Assembly (NCBI RefSeq): GCF_003265345.1
Contig: NZ_QFWW01000008.1
Location: forward strand, 291,440 to 355,439
Origin: Lentzea terrae
GTDB lineage: Bacteria; Actinomycetota; Actinomycetes; Mycobacteriales; Pseudonocardiaceae
Reading direction: 5' to 3'
Length of the DNA: 64,000 nucleotides
The first letter of the stretch is position 1. Each line of letters opens with the position of its first letter. Position numbers and translations under genes: made by a program. Shown here one piece after another: positions 43,631 through 52,231 of the stretch. The notes beneath the pieces are model-generated. The model did no database searches. It was not told the origin of the DNA and was given only the letters and a program-made list of their open reading frames with translations.

Positions 43631-44616
43631 TCTGGCTGGCCTGGCGGCAACACCGCAAGCAAGCGTTGTTCACCGCGCTGGGACTCGTGGTCCTCGCGGC
43701 ACTGATGCTCCCGACCGGCCTGGCGATGCGGCAGTCCTTCGCCGACAAAGGCCTGGACGACTGCGTCCGTGCGCTGGGGCGTGCCTCACTGATCGCGGCC
43801 GACGCTGACACCTGCGGCCGGTTGTTCACGGAGTTCAACAACCAGTACAACGCGATGAGCATGATCGGCGTGCTGTTCCTCGTCCTCCCGCTGCTGATGG
43901 GGTTGTTCTGGGGCGCCCCACTGGTCGCTCGCGAGATCGAACACGGCACACACCGCATGGTCTGGACCCAGGGCATCAGCCGGCGGCACTGGGCCCTGGT
44001 CAAATGCGGCGTCGTCGGAGCCGGCACACTCGCCGCCGCGGTCGGCTGCGGACTGGGCATGTCCTGGTGGCTCACCCCGATCAGCCAGGCCGGGCAACAC
44101 GGTCGCTTCAGCACGTTCTTCTTCGACATGCAGGGCATCGCCCCCGTCGGCTACACCCTTTTCACGGTGGCGCTGGGTGTCTTCGCCGGCACCGTTTGGC
44201 CGAAAGTGCTGCCCGCCATGGCCGCCACCCTCGTCGGCTTCGTCGGCCTGCGCATCGCCCTGACCACCCTCGTCAGACCGCATTACCTGCCAGCCGAGAC
44301 CCTGACGTTCCCGGTCAAGGGGGCCACCGTTCAGACGAACCCGGCAGCCGGCGACTGGGTCGTCTCCTACGGCATCCGAGACGCATCCGGCACCATGCTC
44401 ACCCCGAACGCGCAGATCGCGTGCCCGCCGGACGCTACGGGACCGGGGGCCGACTGCGGCGCCAGCCTCGGCATTCCGGGTGACGCCCACAACTGGCAGC
44501 TCTACCAGCCCGGCGATCGGTTCTGGTTGTTCCAAGGCATCGAGACCGCCATCTTCGTCGCCCTCGCCGCGCTGCTGCTCTACGTCGCCGTCCGCCGCAT
44601 CCTCCGCCTCGCATGA
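43627..44616 (+). CDS. ABC transporter permease, ABC-2 type
   Basis: A 329-residue membrane protein with about six helices (LFTALGLVVLAALMLPTG, MIGVLFLVLPLLMGLFWGAP, AIFVALAALLLYVAVRRI) and the conserved VAREIEHGTHRMVWTQGISR loop found in actinobacterial ABC-2 permeases encoded next to CcmA-like ATPases. A large external loop lies between the last two helices. The pair is probably an exporter of an antimicrobial or lipid, controlled by the divergent two-component system. Confidence 0.88.
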   Translation: MIWLAWRQHRKQALFTALGLVVLAALMLPTGLAMRQSFADKGLDDCVRALGRASLIAADADTCGRLFTEFNNQYNAMSMIGVLFLVLPLLMGLFWGAPLVAREIEHGTHRMVWTQGISRRHWALVKCGVVGAGTLAAAVGCGLGMSWWLTPISQAGQHGRFSTFFFDMQGIAPVGYTLFTVALGVFAGTVWPKVLPAMAATLVGFVGLRIALTTLVRPHYLPAETLTFPVKGATVQTNPAAGDWVVSYGIRDASGTMLTPNAQIACPPDATGPGADCGASLGIPGDAHNWQLYQPGDRFWLFQGIETAIFVALAALLLYVAVRRILRLA

Positions 44617-44650
44617 CGGTTTTCCGCACCGGACAACGAAAGGGAAGACC

Positions 44651-45664
44651 TTGACGCGTGAACTCATCCGCCTCACCGTGGCCGTGGTCATGGCCGCTAC
44701 GGCGGCCGTCTCAACCACATCGGCTGCTGAGGCAGGCGCCAGCCCGAAAGACGCGACAAAAGCCATCCTCGCCGCATTCGACAAGTACGAGGTCGTGGGA
44801 GCGGCCAGTCCGAACACCGTGTTCCTCGACCTGATCCGTGACCCCTCGTTCCCCGACAAGGTCGACGACATCGCCGTGGAGTGTGCCAACTCGCTCTACC
44901 AGCCACTCCTGGACCGCTACATCGCCGGCGAGGACGTGCCGCTGAGCGAGGTGCGCCAGGCGTGGCGGAACACCACCCAGCCGAGTTGTGGTTTCTCGGC
45001 CTTCTACGAGCAGTTCTTCCCCGTGGTGCGCCAGGTCAACAAGAAGCTGCCACCGGCGAAGAAGCTGCGCGTGCTGGCCGGTGATCCACCCATCGACTGG
45101 AGCAGGGTGACCACTCCAGAGGACCTGGCTCCGTTCGAAGAGCGTGACCGTCACGTCGCCGCGGTGATGAAGAGGGAAGTGCTCGCCAAGAACCACAAGG
45201 CGCTCATGCTCTTCGGAATAAGCCACCTGCTCCACGGTGGCGGCAGCGCGGTGGCGATGTATGAACGCGAGTATCCCAACGTGACGTACACCATCGCCAC
45301 GCACTACGGATTTCAGAAGGAGAACGACACGCTGGAACAGCGGATGTCCTCCTGGCCGAGGCCGTCGGTCATCCCGTTCGCACGAAGCTGGCTGGGCGAA
45401 CTGGACTCCTCGTACTTCGAGTCGAGGCCCGGGCAGCCTCCTGCCGGCAAGGGATACCCCGGAGCAGACGCCTACATGTACACCGGCCCTCGTGCGCTTA
45501 TGCTGCGTCAGCCCATCGCCGCCGGCACCGTCCTGGACCCGCAGTACATCTCGGAACTTCGGCGACGAGCCGCCGCGATCCAGGATCCACCGGACGGCCT
45601 CATGCATCCGGAGACGTTCTTCAAGCGCGAACTCGAGTCAAGTGCATTGGAATTCGGTGCTTGA
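44651..45664 (+). CDS. Secreted protein of ChaN/erythromycin-esterase-like fold, motif degenerate
   Basis: A 337-residue protein from TTG 44651 (AGGGAAG upstream) with a signal peptide (LTVAVVMAATAAVSTTSAAEA). Blocks such as FPDKVDDIAVECANSLYQPL, LDRYIAGEDVPLSEVRQAWR and LRVLAGDPPIDWSRV match an uncharacterised family related to ChaN/EreA. The N-terminal GLGExH that carries a conserved Glu/His pair in relatives reads VVGAASPN here, so the usual active site seems lost. It follows the ABC exporter after 34 bases and may be in the same transcript. Confidence 0.6.
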   Translation: MTRELIRLTVAVVMAATAAVSTTSAAEAGASPKDATKAILAAFDKYEVVGAASPNTVFLDLIRDPSFPDKVDDIAVECANSLYQPLLDRYIAGEDVPLSEVRQAWRNTTQPSCGFSAFYEQFFPVVRQVNKKLPPAKKLRVLAGDPPIDWSRVTTPEDLAPFEERDRHVAAVMKREVLAKNHKALMLFGISHLLHGGGSAVAMYEREYPNVTYTIATHYGFQKENDTLEQRMSSWPRPSVIPFARSWLGELDSSYFESRPGQPPAGKGYPGADAYMYTGPRALMLRQPIAAGTVLDPQYISELRRRAAAIQDPPDGLMHPETFFKRELESSALEFGA

Positions 45665-45691
45665 AGTCGCTGACCACAGGGAAGGTGTTGT

Positions 45692-46057
45692 GTGTCGTAC
45701 CTGGTCGTGTTCGACAGCTCGACCTGGCACGTCGACGCCGACGTGCTGCGCGCCGCACTGCGTGAGGAGTGGCCGGCTGCCGAGATGCAGCCGCCCGCAC
45801 CGCACATCGTGAGCGAGGTCGGGGACGTGCACTGGTTCTACCGGACCGAAGACGCCATCGTTGAGGCGTACACGGCCAAGGACGGCACCTGTCTGTACCT
45901 GAAGGGCGGCATCGGTCTGGTGGTGAAGTTCGCGATCTGGTACCGGAAACTCGTTCCGGAAGACATAGACGTCATCTTCTGCGACGACAGCTACAGCTTT
46001 GACGGCGTGGTCACTCCGGACTCGACCGAGTCGGAACTGGTCGAGCTTGCCGGCTGA
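45692..46057 (+). CDS. Hypothetical 121-residue protein
   Basis: Starts GTG 45692 and reads MSYLVVFDSSTWHVDADVLR, then HIVSEVGDVHWFYRTEDAIV and IDVIFCDDSYSFDGVV. The acidic alpha/beta composition recalls small cytoplasmic proteins of immunity or SMI1-like type, but there is no recognisable motif. It lies 27 bases after the secreted protein on the same strand. Confidence 0.55.
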   Translation: MSYLVVFDSSTWHVDADVLRAALREEWPAAEMQPPAPHIVSEVGDVHWFYRTEDAIVEAYTAKDGTCLYLKGGIGLVVKFAIWYRKLVPEDIDVIFCDDSYSFDGVVTPDSTESELVELAG

Positions 46058-46226
46058 AACGCCATGGTCTGCAGGCGGGCCAGCTTGCCCGCTCTGTCCT
46101 CTTAGGACGGATAGATGGACGGTCGCCCGTCACCGTCCGCGCCGTTCCCTGTCCGCCTGAGGCGGTCGCAACGGGTTGCGCGTCGCCCTATGCTGGGGTT
46201 TGTCGCGTCGCATCTTGGGGGTTCGT

Positions 46227-47408
46227 ATGGGACAGCTGCATGTCAGTGCCGAATACGACACCATTGCCCGCCGGATCGAGGACGTCGCGCCCGTCCTGCG
46301 CAGTGAAGCGGACAAGAGCGAGACGGTGCGTCAGCTCACCGAGGAGATGATGCGAGCACTGGACGCGACGGAGGTCGTGAAGATCAGCATTCCCCGGGAG
46401 CTCGGCGGGTACGAGTTCTCACCGTCGCAGGTGATGCAGACCATCGAGCGGCTTTCTTATCACGAAGCGTCCGCGGGCTGGTCGGTCATGGCGCTGCAGA
46501 TGGTCACCGGCTCCACCGGCGCCTACCTCGGTCGGGAGGCCGCCGAGGACCTTTACCCGGACGTGCCCGCCGGCCGGCACGCCACCATCGCCGGGCAGGG
46601 AACGCGGCTGGGCGATGCGGTGCGCGTCGACGGCGGCTACCGGATCAGCGGGCAGTGGAGCTTCGCCTCCGGAATCCAGCTGGCCAGTCACATCCACACC
46701 GCCGCGTTCTGCGCCGAGACGGGCCGGCCGCTGGTCTTCACCTTTCCCAAGGAACAGGCGACCCTGGTCGACAACTGGGATGTGCTGGGACTCCGTGCGA
46801 CGCACAGCATCGACTACGGGTGCCAGGACGTGTTCGTTCCGGCGACGCACGTGTACGACGCCACCACGACAGAGAACCTGCACGGTGGCGCGTACTACCG
46901 CCTCGGCTTGGTGAACCTGTCCGGGATATGCCACACCGGCTGGGCGCTCGGCGTCGGACGGCGGATGCTCGACGAGATGAAAGCCTTGGCAGCCACCAAA
47001 ACGGGTACGCACAACGCCTCGGTCGACACCGGCTACTTCCATGCCACCTTCGCGCGGGCCGAGGCGAAGTTCCGCGCGGCTCGCGCGTGGGCCATGGAGG
47101 TTTGGGCCGACAACGAGGCGACGCTGGACCGCGGCGAGAAACTGAGCACCGAGCAGGAGACCCTGACGCGGTTGATGCTCAACAACACGACCTGGTCCGT
47201 GCAATCCGTCGGTCAGATCGTGTACCAGTGGGCCGCCACCGCCGCGATGCGCCAGGGCGACCTGCAGCGGTACTACCGCGATCTCAACGCGGGCACTCAG
47301 CACATCACGTCCGGCCCGGTGGTGCTGCAGAACTGCGGCAAGTGGCTGGCCGGTCTGGCTCAGGACGCCCGTTGGGAGTTCCTGGAGCTGGTGCCCGGGG
47401 CGCACTGA
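46227..47408 (+). CDS. Acyl-CoA dehydrogenase-fold flavin monooxygenase-like protein
   Basis: A 393-residue protein with the layout of the HpaB/DszC-like hydroxylases: KISIPRELGGYEFSPSQVMQ, SYHEASAGWSVMALQMVTG, VDGGYRISGQWSFASGIQLA, and a C-terminal four-helix domain (TWSVQSVGQIVYQWAATAAM, ending LNAGTQHITSGPVVL). Members use reduced flavin from a partner reductase to hydroxylate aromatics or N/S atoms. The start ATG 46227 follows a GGGGG site. Substrate unknown; it is convergent with a binding lipoprotein 5 bases away. Confidence 0.75.
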   Translation: MGQLHVSAEYDTIARRIEDVAPVLRSEADKSETVRQLTEEMMRALDATEVVKISIPRELGGYEFSPSQVMQTIERLSYHEASAGWSVMALQMVTGSTGAYLGREAAEDLYPDVPAGRHATIAGQGTRLGDAVRVDGGYRISGQWSFASGIQLASHIHTAAFCAETGRPLVFTFPKEQATLVDNWDVLGLRATHSIDYGCQDVFVPATHVYDATTTENLHGGAYYRLGLVNLSGICHTGWALGVGRRMLDEMKALAATKTGTHNASVDTGYFHATFARAEAKFRAARAWAMEVWADNEATLDRGEKLSTEQETLTRLMLNNTTWSVQSVGQIVYQWAATAAMRQGDLQRYYRDLNAGTQHITSGPVVLQNCGKWLAGLAQDARWEFLELVPGAH

Positions 47409-47413
47409 GTGCG

Positions 47414-48415
47414 TCACGACTTGGGAGCCAGCCCGAAGTTCACCAGATCGGCGGGCCGCAGCGATCCTGCCGGGATCGCCTGTGCCTGTTCGAGCAACTG
47501 GATGATCGTGTCGATCCGGCCCTCGTCGACCGCGCCGAGAGGGCCGCCGAACCCGTCCGGCCTGGAATAGCCGGTCATCAGTCGCATCTCTGCGGAGGCC
47601 ACGTCGGAGTTCTGCGTGGGCTGGTACTTGCGGAGGATCTGGCCGGCCTCGTCAGCATGCTCGATCGAATACTGGAGCCCCTTGAGCAACGCGTCACTGA
47701 ACCGCCGGACCAGTTCAGGGTCCCGGTCGGCCAGGTCCTTCGTCGTGACCAGCATGTTGCCGTACAGGTCCGGCAGGAGATCGCCGTAGGGCAGGACGAT
47801 CGCCTTGCGTCCGGACGCTGCCGCCTCGATCAGCGGCTTGCCGACGACGAACTGACCGATCGCGTCCACCTGCCCGGAGGCCAGCAACTGCGGCAGCGCG
47901 GGCGGCGCTGAGGGCACGAACTCGACCTTGCCGGGGTCGATGCCTGCGGCCTTGGCGTACAACGGGAACATCAGCTTGACCGTCGAGCCGGGCGGGTCGG
48001 CGACCTTCTTGCCGACGAGGTCCGCCGGCGCCGCGATCCGGCCGCCTTCGAGGGCGATGATGGCCGCCACGGTGCGCTGCTGGACCGCGGCGACCGCGAT
48101 CACAGGCATTTTCTCCTTGGCCAGCGTGATCATTGTGCCGGTGGCGTCGGCGACCCCGAAGTGCGCCCGTCCGCCGGCCACCAGCTTGAGCACGTCCACC
48201 GTGCCGCTGCCGGGGTTGATCGTCACGTCGAGACCGGCAGCGGTGAAGAAACCCTTCTCCTGCGCGACATAGGCGTAAGCGTCGCGTCCGAACGTGTTGA
48301 ACGACGTGAGGTAGGTGACCTTGGTCGTGGTGCCCACTGCACCCGGCTCACTCGTGCAGGCAACTGACGCCGAAAGAAGAAGGATCGCAAGACACGCTGA
48401 ACGAATGGGCCGCAT
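47414..48415 (-). CDS. ABC transporter substrate-binding lipoprotein (NMT1/SsuA-like)
   Basis: A 333-residue lipoprotein: signal helix ACLAILLLSASVAC with the lipobox Cys near residue 23, then the type II periplasmic-binding fold (YVAQEKGFFTAAGLDVTINP, GGRAHFGVADATGTMITLAK, GKKVADPPGSTVKLMFPLYA). Such proteins bind pyrimidine precursors, taurine/sulfonates or aromatic acids. No permease or ATPase gene accompanies it here. The start ATG 48415 has GAGGAG 8 bases upstream. Confidence 0.85.
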   Translation of the reverse strand: MRPIRSACLAILLLSASVACTSEPGAVGTTTKVTYLTSFNTFGRDAYAYVAQEKGFFTAAGLDVTINPGSGTVDVLKLVAGGRAHFGVADATGTMITLAKEKMPVIAVAAVQQRTVAAIIALEGGRIAAPADLVGKKVADPPGSTVKLMFPLYAKAAGIDPGKVEFVPSAPPALPQLLASGQVDAIGQFVVGKPLIEAAASGRKAIVLPYGDLLPDLYGNMLVTTKDLADRDPELVRRFSDALLKGLQYSIEHADEAGQILRKYQPTQNSDVASAEMRLMTGYSRPDGFGGPLGAVDEGRIDTIIQLLEQAQAIPAGSLRPADLVNFGLAPKS

Positions 48416-48644
48416 CGCCGGCTCCTCTCCCCGAGATGTCATCCAAACAACTCTGGCGAGAGGGGGTCAAGACGTGAACACGAGCAGGGATCGCGAGTCG
48501 GGTGCCTGTTCTCATCCCGTCGAACCTGCCACCGACGTCGTCGAGCCCGATCCGGTGCGACACCACGGCGCCAGCCCCAGCCGGATGACTCTCATGCTGG
48601 ACAGTTCACCTTCTGTCCATATTGGACTTGCGGAGGGCGTTGAC

Positions 48645-48685
48645 GCCTGGGACCGCCGCCACTCCGTCCGGCGGCGATCCCAGGC
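48645..48685. terminator. Strong hairpin (16-bp stem, one mismatch)
   Basis: GCCTGGGACCGCCGCC (48645-48660) pairs with 48670-48685 across a 9-base loop with one mismatch. It lies in the 324-base interval between the M15 peptidase stop and the lipoprotein start, both on the minus strand; nothing coding was seen in the rest of that interval. Confidence 0.6.
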
Positions 48686-48700
48686 GCTGTTCGCGTCACT

Positions 48701-48720
48701 CGGTGCGGCACGCCGCACCG
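48701..48720 (-). terminator. Perfect 9-bp hairpin after the M15 peptidase gene
   Basis: CGGTGCGGC (48701-48709) and GCCGCACCG (48712-48720) flank 2 bases, 20 bases past the peptidase stop codon. With the larger hairpin 16 bases further on it probably forms a tandem terminator. Confidence 0.65.
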
Positions 48721-48739
48721 ACGGCTTCTCGGGTCGGCG

Positions 48740-49429
48740 TCAGGGCTTCTCGAAGTGCTGGTAGTCGATCGGAGTGTCCCAGAAGCCGCCCCAGGTCCAG
48801 CCGCGTGTGGTGAACGCCTGCTCGGTGGCGTCGCCCGCGTGGATCATGCCGGGCACGTGCTGGGTGCGGTCGACGTAGGGCGCGCCGTTGGGCGGGTAGA
48901 CCGCGCCGCTGCGGGAGATGTAGGGGTTCTGCACGGGGTTGATGTCGATGGCACGTCCGTAGGAGTGGTTGGACCAGGCGGTGCCGCCGGTGATCGGCCG
49001 GCAGTTGAACGCCGAGGTGTTGTTCGCCGCCATCGAGGCGTCGTCGTCGGAGTTGTACTTCTCCACGGTCTCCATCCGCTGGATGGGGAACCGGCCGAAG
49101 TACAGGTCGGCGAAGACGCGGGCGACCTCGACGGCGAGATCGGCGTTGACGACCAGTTCGCCGCGGTGCACCGCACCGTCGAAGCCGACGAAGTTCAGGC
49201 TGATCAGCCGCAGCTGATCGGGCCCGATGGGGCACTCTTCGCGCCAGCTGGAAGCGAGCCGTTTCGCGGTGACCGGCTTGATGACGGCGACGTAGGGCGG
49301 GAGGCCGCTGCCCGCCGGCGCCGCGAGTTCCACGGTCTGGGCAGTGGCGGCAGGCGCCGGCGTGGTACCGACCAAGACCGCGGACAGAGTGAACGTGATG
49401 AGCGCAATAATTCTGGTTCTCAATTTCAA
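48740..49429 (-). CDS. Secreted M15-family peptidase (D-alanyl-D-alanine carboxypeptidase-like)
   Basis: A 229-residue protein with a Sec signal (RIIALITFTLSAVLVGTTPA). The zinc site is visible: SNHSYGRAIDINPVQNPY (His and Asp near residues 153-160) and DYQHFEKP at the C-terminus (His near 226). WSNHSYG-AIDINP is the M15 peptidase signature of cell-wall L,D/D,D-peptidases. The start is TTG 49429 with GGGGAAG 7 bases upstream. It likely trims peptidoglycan stem peptides outside the membrane. Confidence 0.88.
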   Translation of the reverse strand: MKLRTRIIALITFTLSAVLVGTTPAPAATAQTVELAAPAGSGLPPYVAVIKPVTAKRLASSWREECPIGPDQLRLISLNFVGFDGAVHRGELVVNADLAVEVARVFADLYFGRFPIQRMETVEKYNSDDDASMAANNTSAFNCRPITGGTAWSNHSYGRAIDINPVQNPYISRSGAVYPPNGAPYVDRTQHVPGMIHAGDATEQAFTTRGWTWGGFWDTPIDYQHFEKP

Positions 49430-49720
49430 AAGACTTCCCCTCGATCTTTCTGCGATGAAGTGAAACTCGCCGTGGTTCGAGCAACCTCGGGCGTTGGTGC
49501 GGAATCACTGCCGGGCCACGTATGAGAAGCAGCCCGTCGACAGCAATCGTCAGTGGACAGTTTCGGGCCGTTCACCCCCCAGCCGCGTGAAGACGCCCTC
49601 CGGGATCGACCCTGCCAGCGGTGCGCGAACAACGTCAACTTCGCTGACACGTTTCGTCCCTCCCCGAAACGTCCGGTTGCGCGGGCCGGTCAAAAGTCAT
49701 CGTCGCTGGAGTCCCCCACA

Positions 49721-50692
49721 TCACCTGGGGGACGGCCTGGCGGGCGCTGCCGGCCGTTGCGGCAGCCAAGTGCTTTCCGGCGGCAGCGGAAGACGCCGGC
49801 GGCCCGCGTCGGTGATCGCGGTGCGGAACGCGGCAGCGGCCGGCGACAGCGGCCGGTGGGGCACGCGGACGATGGCGATGCGGCGCTCGGTGCGTGGTGT
49901 GCCGAGCGGCCGGTGCAGCAGGCCGGCGAACTGCGTCAGCGGCAGCACCAGGCCGGGCACGGCCGACACGCCCAGGCCCGCCGCGACGAGGCCGGCCACG
50001 GCGCTGATGTTGCGTGCCTCGATCGCGTTTCTCGGGCGGGCGCCGGACTCGGCGAACGCGCGGTCGAGGTGCTGGCGGATGCTGGTCGTGCGGTCGAACG
50101 CGATGAACGCCTCGCCGGCGAGATCCGCCCAGGCCACCTCGTCGAGTGCGGCGAAGGCGTGGTCCGGTGGGAAGACGCAGCAGAACCGATCGGTCGCCAC
50201 CGGGGTGACCTCGAGGTCGTCCGCGGGCTCGGCCACCGCGGACACGACGGTGACCGCGAAGTCGACGACACCCGTGCGCACCCGGTCGAGCACCTCGGTC
50301 GCCAGAGCGTCCTCAATGGACAGTTCGACGTCCGGGCGTGCCCGCTGGTAGGTGGACACGATGGAGGGCAACAGGATCGCGGCGAGCGACGGCAGCGCGG
50401 CCACCCGGACCCGTCCGCGCCGCCCGTCCAGGAAACCCTCGAAGTGCCGGAGGTTCGCGTCGAACGTCGCGAGCGTCGAGCGTGCGGTCGCGACGAACTC
50501 GCGTCCTTCCGCGGTCGGCTCCAGCCGGCGCGTGGTGCGTTCGAACAATGCGACGCCGAGCTTGCGTTCCACCTCCAGCACGCATCGGCTCAGTGACGAC
50601 TGCGCGAGCAGAAGTTCTTCCGCGGCCGTGGTGAAGCTGCCGGCGTCGTGCACGGCGACGACCACGCGGAGCTGCTGGATGGTCAGATCCAT
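49721..50692 (-). CDS. LysR family transcriptional regulator
   Basis: A 323-residue LysR protein: helix-turn-helix MDLTIQQLRVVVAVHDAGSF, TTAAEELLLAQSSLSRCVLE, LFERTTRRLEPTAEG; then a substrate-binding domain (RVRVAALPSLAAILLPSIVS). It is divergent from the CitMHS transporter operon with 88 bases between starts, the classical arrangement for a LysR activator of transport and catabolism. ATG 50692 is preferred to the upstream GTG at 50698. Confidence 0.92.
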   Translation of the reverse strand: MDLTIQQLRVVVAVHDAGSFTTAAEELLLAQSSLSRCVLEVERKLGVALFERTTRRLEPTAEGREFVATARSTLATFDANLRHFEGFLDGRRGRVRVAALPSLAAILLPSIVSTYQRARPDVELSIEDALATEVLDRVRTGVVDFAVTVVSAVAEPADDLEVTPVATDRFCCVFPPDHAFAALDEVAWADLAGEAFIAFDRTTSIRQHLDRAFAESGARPRNAIEARNISAVAGLVAAGLGVSAVPGLVLPLTQFAGLLHRPLGTPRTERRIAIVRVPHRPLSPAAAAFRTAITDAGRRRLPLPPESTWLPQRPAAPARPSPR

Positions 50693-50780
50693 GCGCACAG
50701 TACATCAATCTATCGAATTCCAATGCTTGAAAGCGATAGCGCATTCGCCGCAAGGTTGGGGCACTCGAAGGAGGTCGACG

Positions 50781-52061
50781 ATGCTCGCCGCGGGTGGCTT
50801 CATCACGATTGCCGTGTTCCTGGTTGCGGTGTTGTCCCGGCGGGTGTCGGTGCTCATCGCGCTGACCGCGCTGCCGATCCTGGCCGCGCTGCTGACGGGG
50901 TTCGGCGGCAGGCTGGGCACGCTGATCGGCGACGGGCTGATCAAGGTCGCCCCGGTCGCCGTCATGATCACGTTCGCGGTCCTCTACTTCAGCCTGATGG
51001 TCGACGTCGGCCTGTTCGACCCCGCGGTGAGGCGCGTGTTGCGCTGGGCGAAAGGGGATCCGCTCAAGATCACGGTCGGCACGGCGGTGCTGACCCTGCT
51101 CGTCGCGCTCGACGGGGACGGCGCCTCGACGTTCCTGATCACCGTCTCGGCGCTGCTGCCGATCTACCACAGGCTGGGCATGCGCCCGCTGGTGCTGGCC
51201 GGGGTGATCTGCCTCGGGGCGGGCGTGATGAACATGGTGCCGTGGGGCGGCCCGACCGCGCGGGCCATGGCTGCGCTCGAGCTAGACAGCTCCGAGGTGT
51301 TCGTGCCCGCCCTTCCCGCGATGGCCGCCGGCATCGTGTGGGTGCTCGTAGCCGCCTTCCTCATCGGACGGACCGAGCGCAAGCGGCTCGGGGTGGTGGA
51401 AGTCGACGACGACGCGGAGCCGCCCGAGCGCACCCGGCTGGAGAGCTTCCGCTTCTGGTTCAACGTGGTGCTCACGCTCGCGCTGGTCGTCGTGCTCCTC
51501 GGGCAGTTGGTGAAGCTCGAAGTGGCCTTCGTGATCGCCTTCGTGGTCGCGGTGATCGTGAACCGGCCGGCGTGGGCTCAGCAGCAGGAGTTGTTCGCCA
51601 AGCACGGCGGCAACGTCGTGCTGGTCACGGCGATGATCTTCGCGGCGGGCGTGTTCACCGGCATCCTGACCGGTACCGGGATGATTCCCGCGATGGCGCG
51701 CAGCCTGGCCGGCGTCATCCCGGACGGTGCCGGCGGGCTGCTGCCGATCGTGGTCGCCGTCACGAGCATGCCGCTGAGCCTGGTGTTCACGCCGGACGCG
51801 TACTACTTCGGTGTGCTGCCGGTGCTCGCGGAGACGTCGTCCGCCTTCGGCGGCAGCGCGGCCGAGATCGGCACGGCGGCGATTCTCGGGCAGATGACGA
51901 CCGGCTTCCCGTTGAGCCCGCTGACCGCGTCCACGTTCATCCTCGTCGGCATGAGCGGGGTGGATTTGGGCGCACACCAGCGGTTCATCTTCAAATGGGC
52001 GTTCGGCACGACGATCGTGATGACCGTCGTGGCCCTGCTCACCGGCGCGATCTCGTTCTAG
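50781..52061 (+). CDS. CitMHS-type citrate/carboxylate transporter
   Basis: A 426-residue, 12-helix transporter. LALDGDGASTFLITVSALLP is the CitMHS signature, with NMVPWGGPTARAMAALELD and SLVFTPDAYYFGVLPVLAE further on. CitMHS proteins import metal-citrate complexes with protons. The start ATG 50781 has a strong AAGGAGGT. The AtuA-type genes that follow suggest uptake of a di- or tricarboxylate other than citrate (inference). Confidence 0.9.
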   Translation: MLAAGGFITIAVFLVAVLSRRVSVLIALTALPILAALLTGFGGRLGTLIGDGLIKVAPVAVMITFAVLYFSLMVDVGLFDPAVRRVLRWAKGDPLKITVGTAVLTLLVALDGDGASTFLITVSALLPIYHRLGMRPLVLAGVICLGAGVMNMVPWGGPTARAMAALELDSSEVFVPALPAMAAGIVWVLVAAFLIGRTERKRLGVVEVDDDAEPPERTRLESFRFWFNVVLTLALVVVLLGQLVKLEVAFVIAFVVAVIVNRPAWAQQQELFAKHGGNVVLVTAMIFAAGVFTGILTGTGMIPAMARSLAGVIPDGAGGLLPIVVAVTSMPLSLVFTPDAYYFGVLPVLAETSSAFGGSAAEIGTAAILGQMTTGFPLSPLTASTFILVGMSGVDLGAHQRFIFKWAFGTTIVMTVVALLTGAISF

Positions 52062-52069
52062 TGGCGCGT

Positions 52070-52211
52070 CCCGGAACGTTGGCGAGGTGATCCACGCTCA
52101 GCAGGGCGCCTCGCGGCACCGCCCCCGCGCCCACAGCCAACCAGGATGAGGAAGCGGGGGCGGCACCACGATGCACCCGTCTGACCGCGAATTCCCCGGC
52201 AACGTTCCGGG
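52070..52211. repeat. 142-bp imperfect palindrome (MITE-like or structured RNA)
   Basis: Two arms of about 58 bases (52070-52128 and 52154-52211) are inverted copies around a 25-base loop. The ends match perfectly (CCGGAACGTTG outer, CCGCCCCCGC inner). The internal mismatches are mostly C/T or A/G, which become G-U pairs in RNA from the minus strand. It fills nearly all the 170 bases between the transporter and AtuA genes. Confidence 0.6.
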
Positions 52212-52231
52212 CCACACCACGAGGGGACCAC

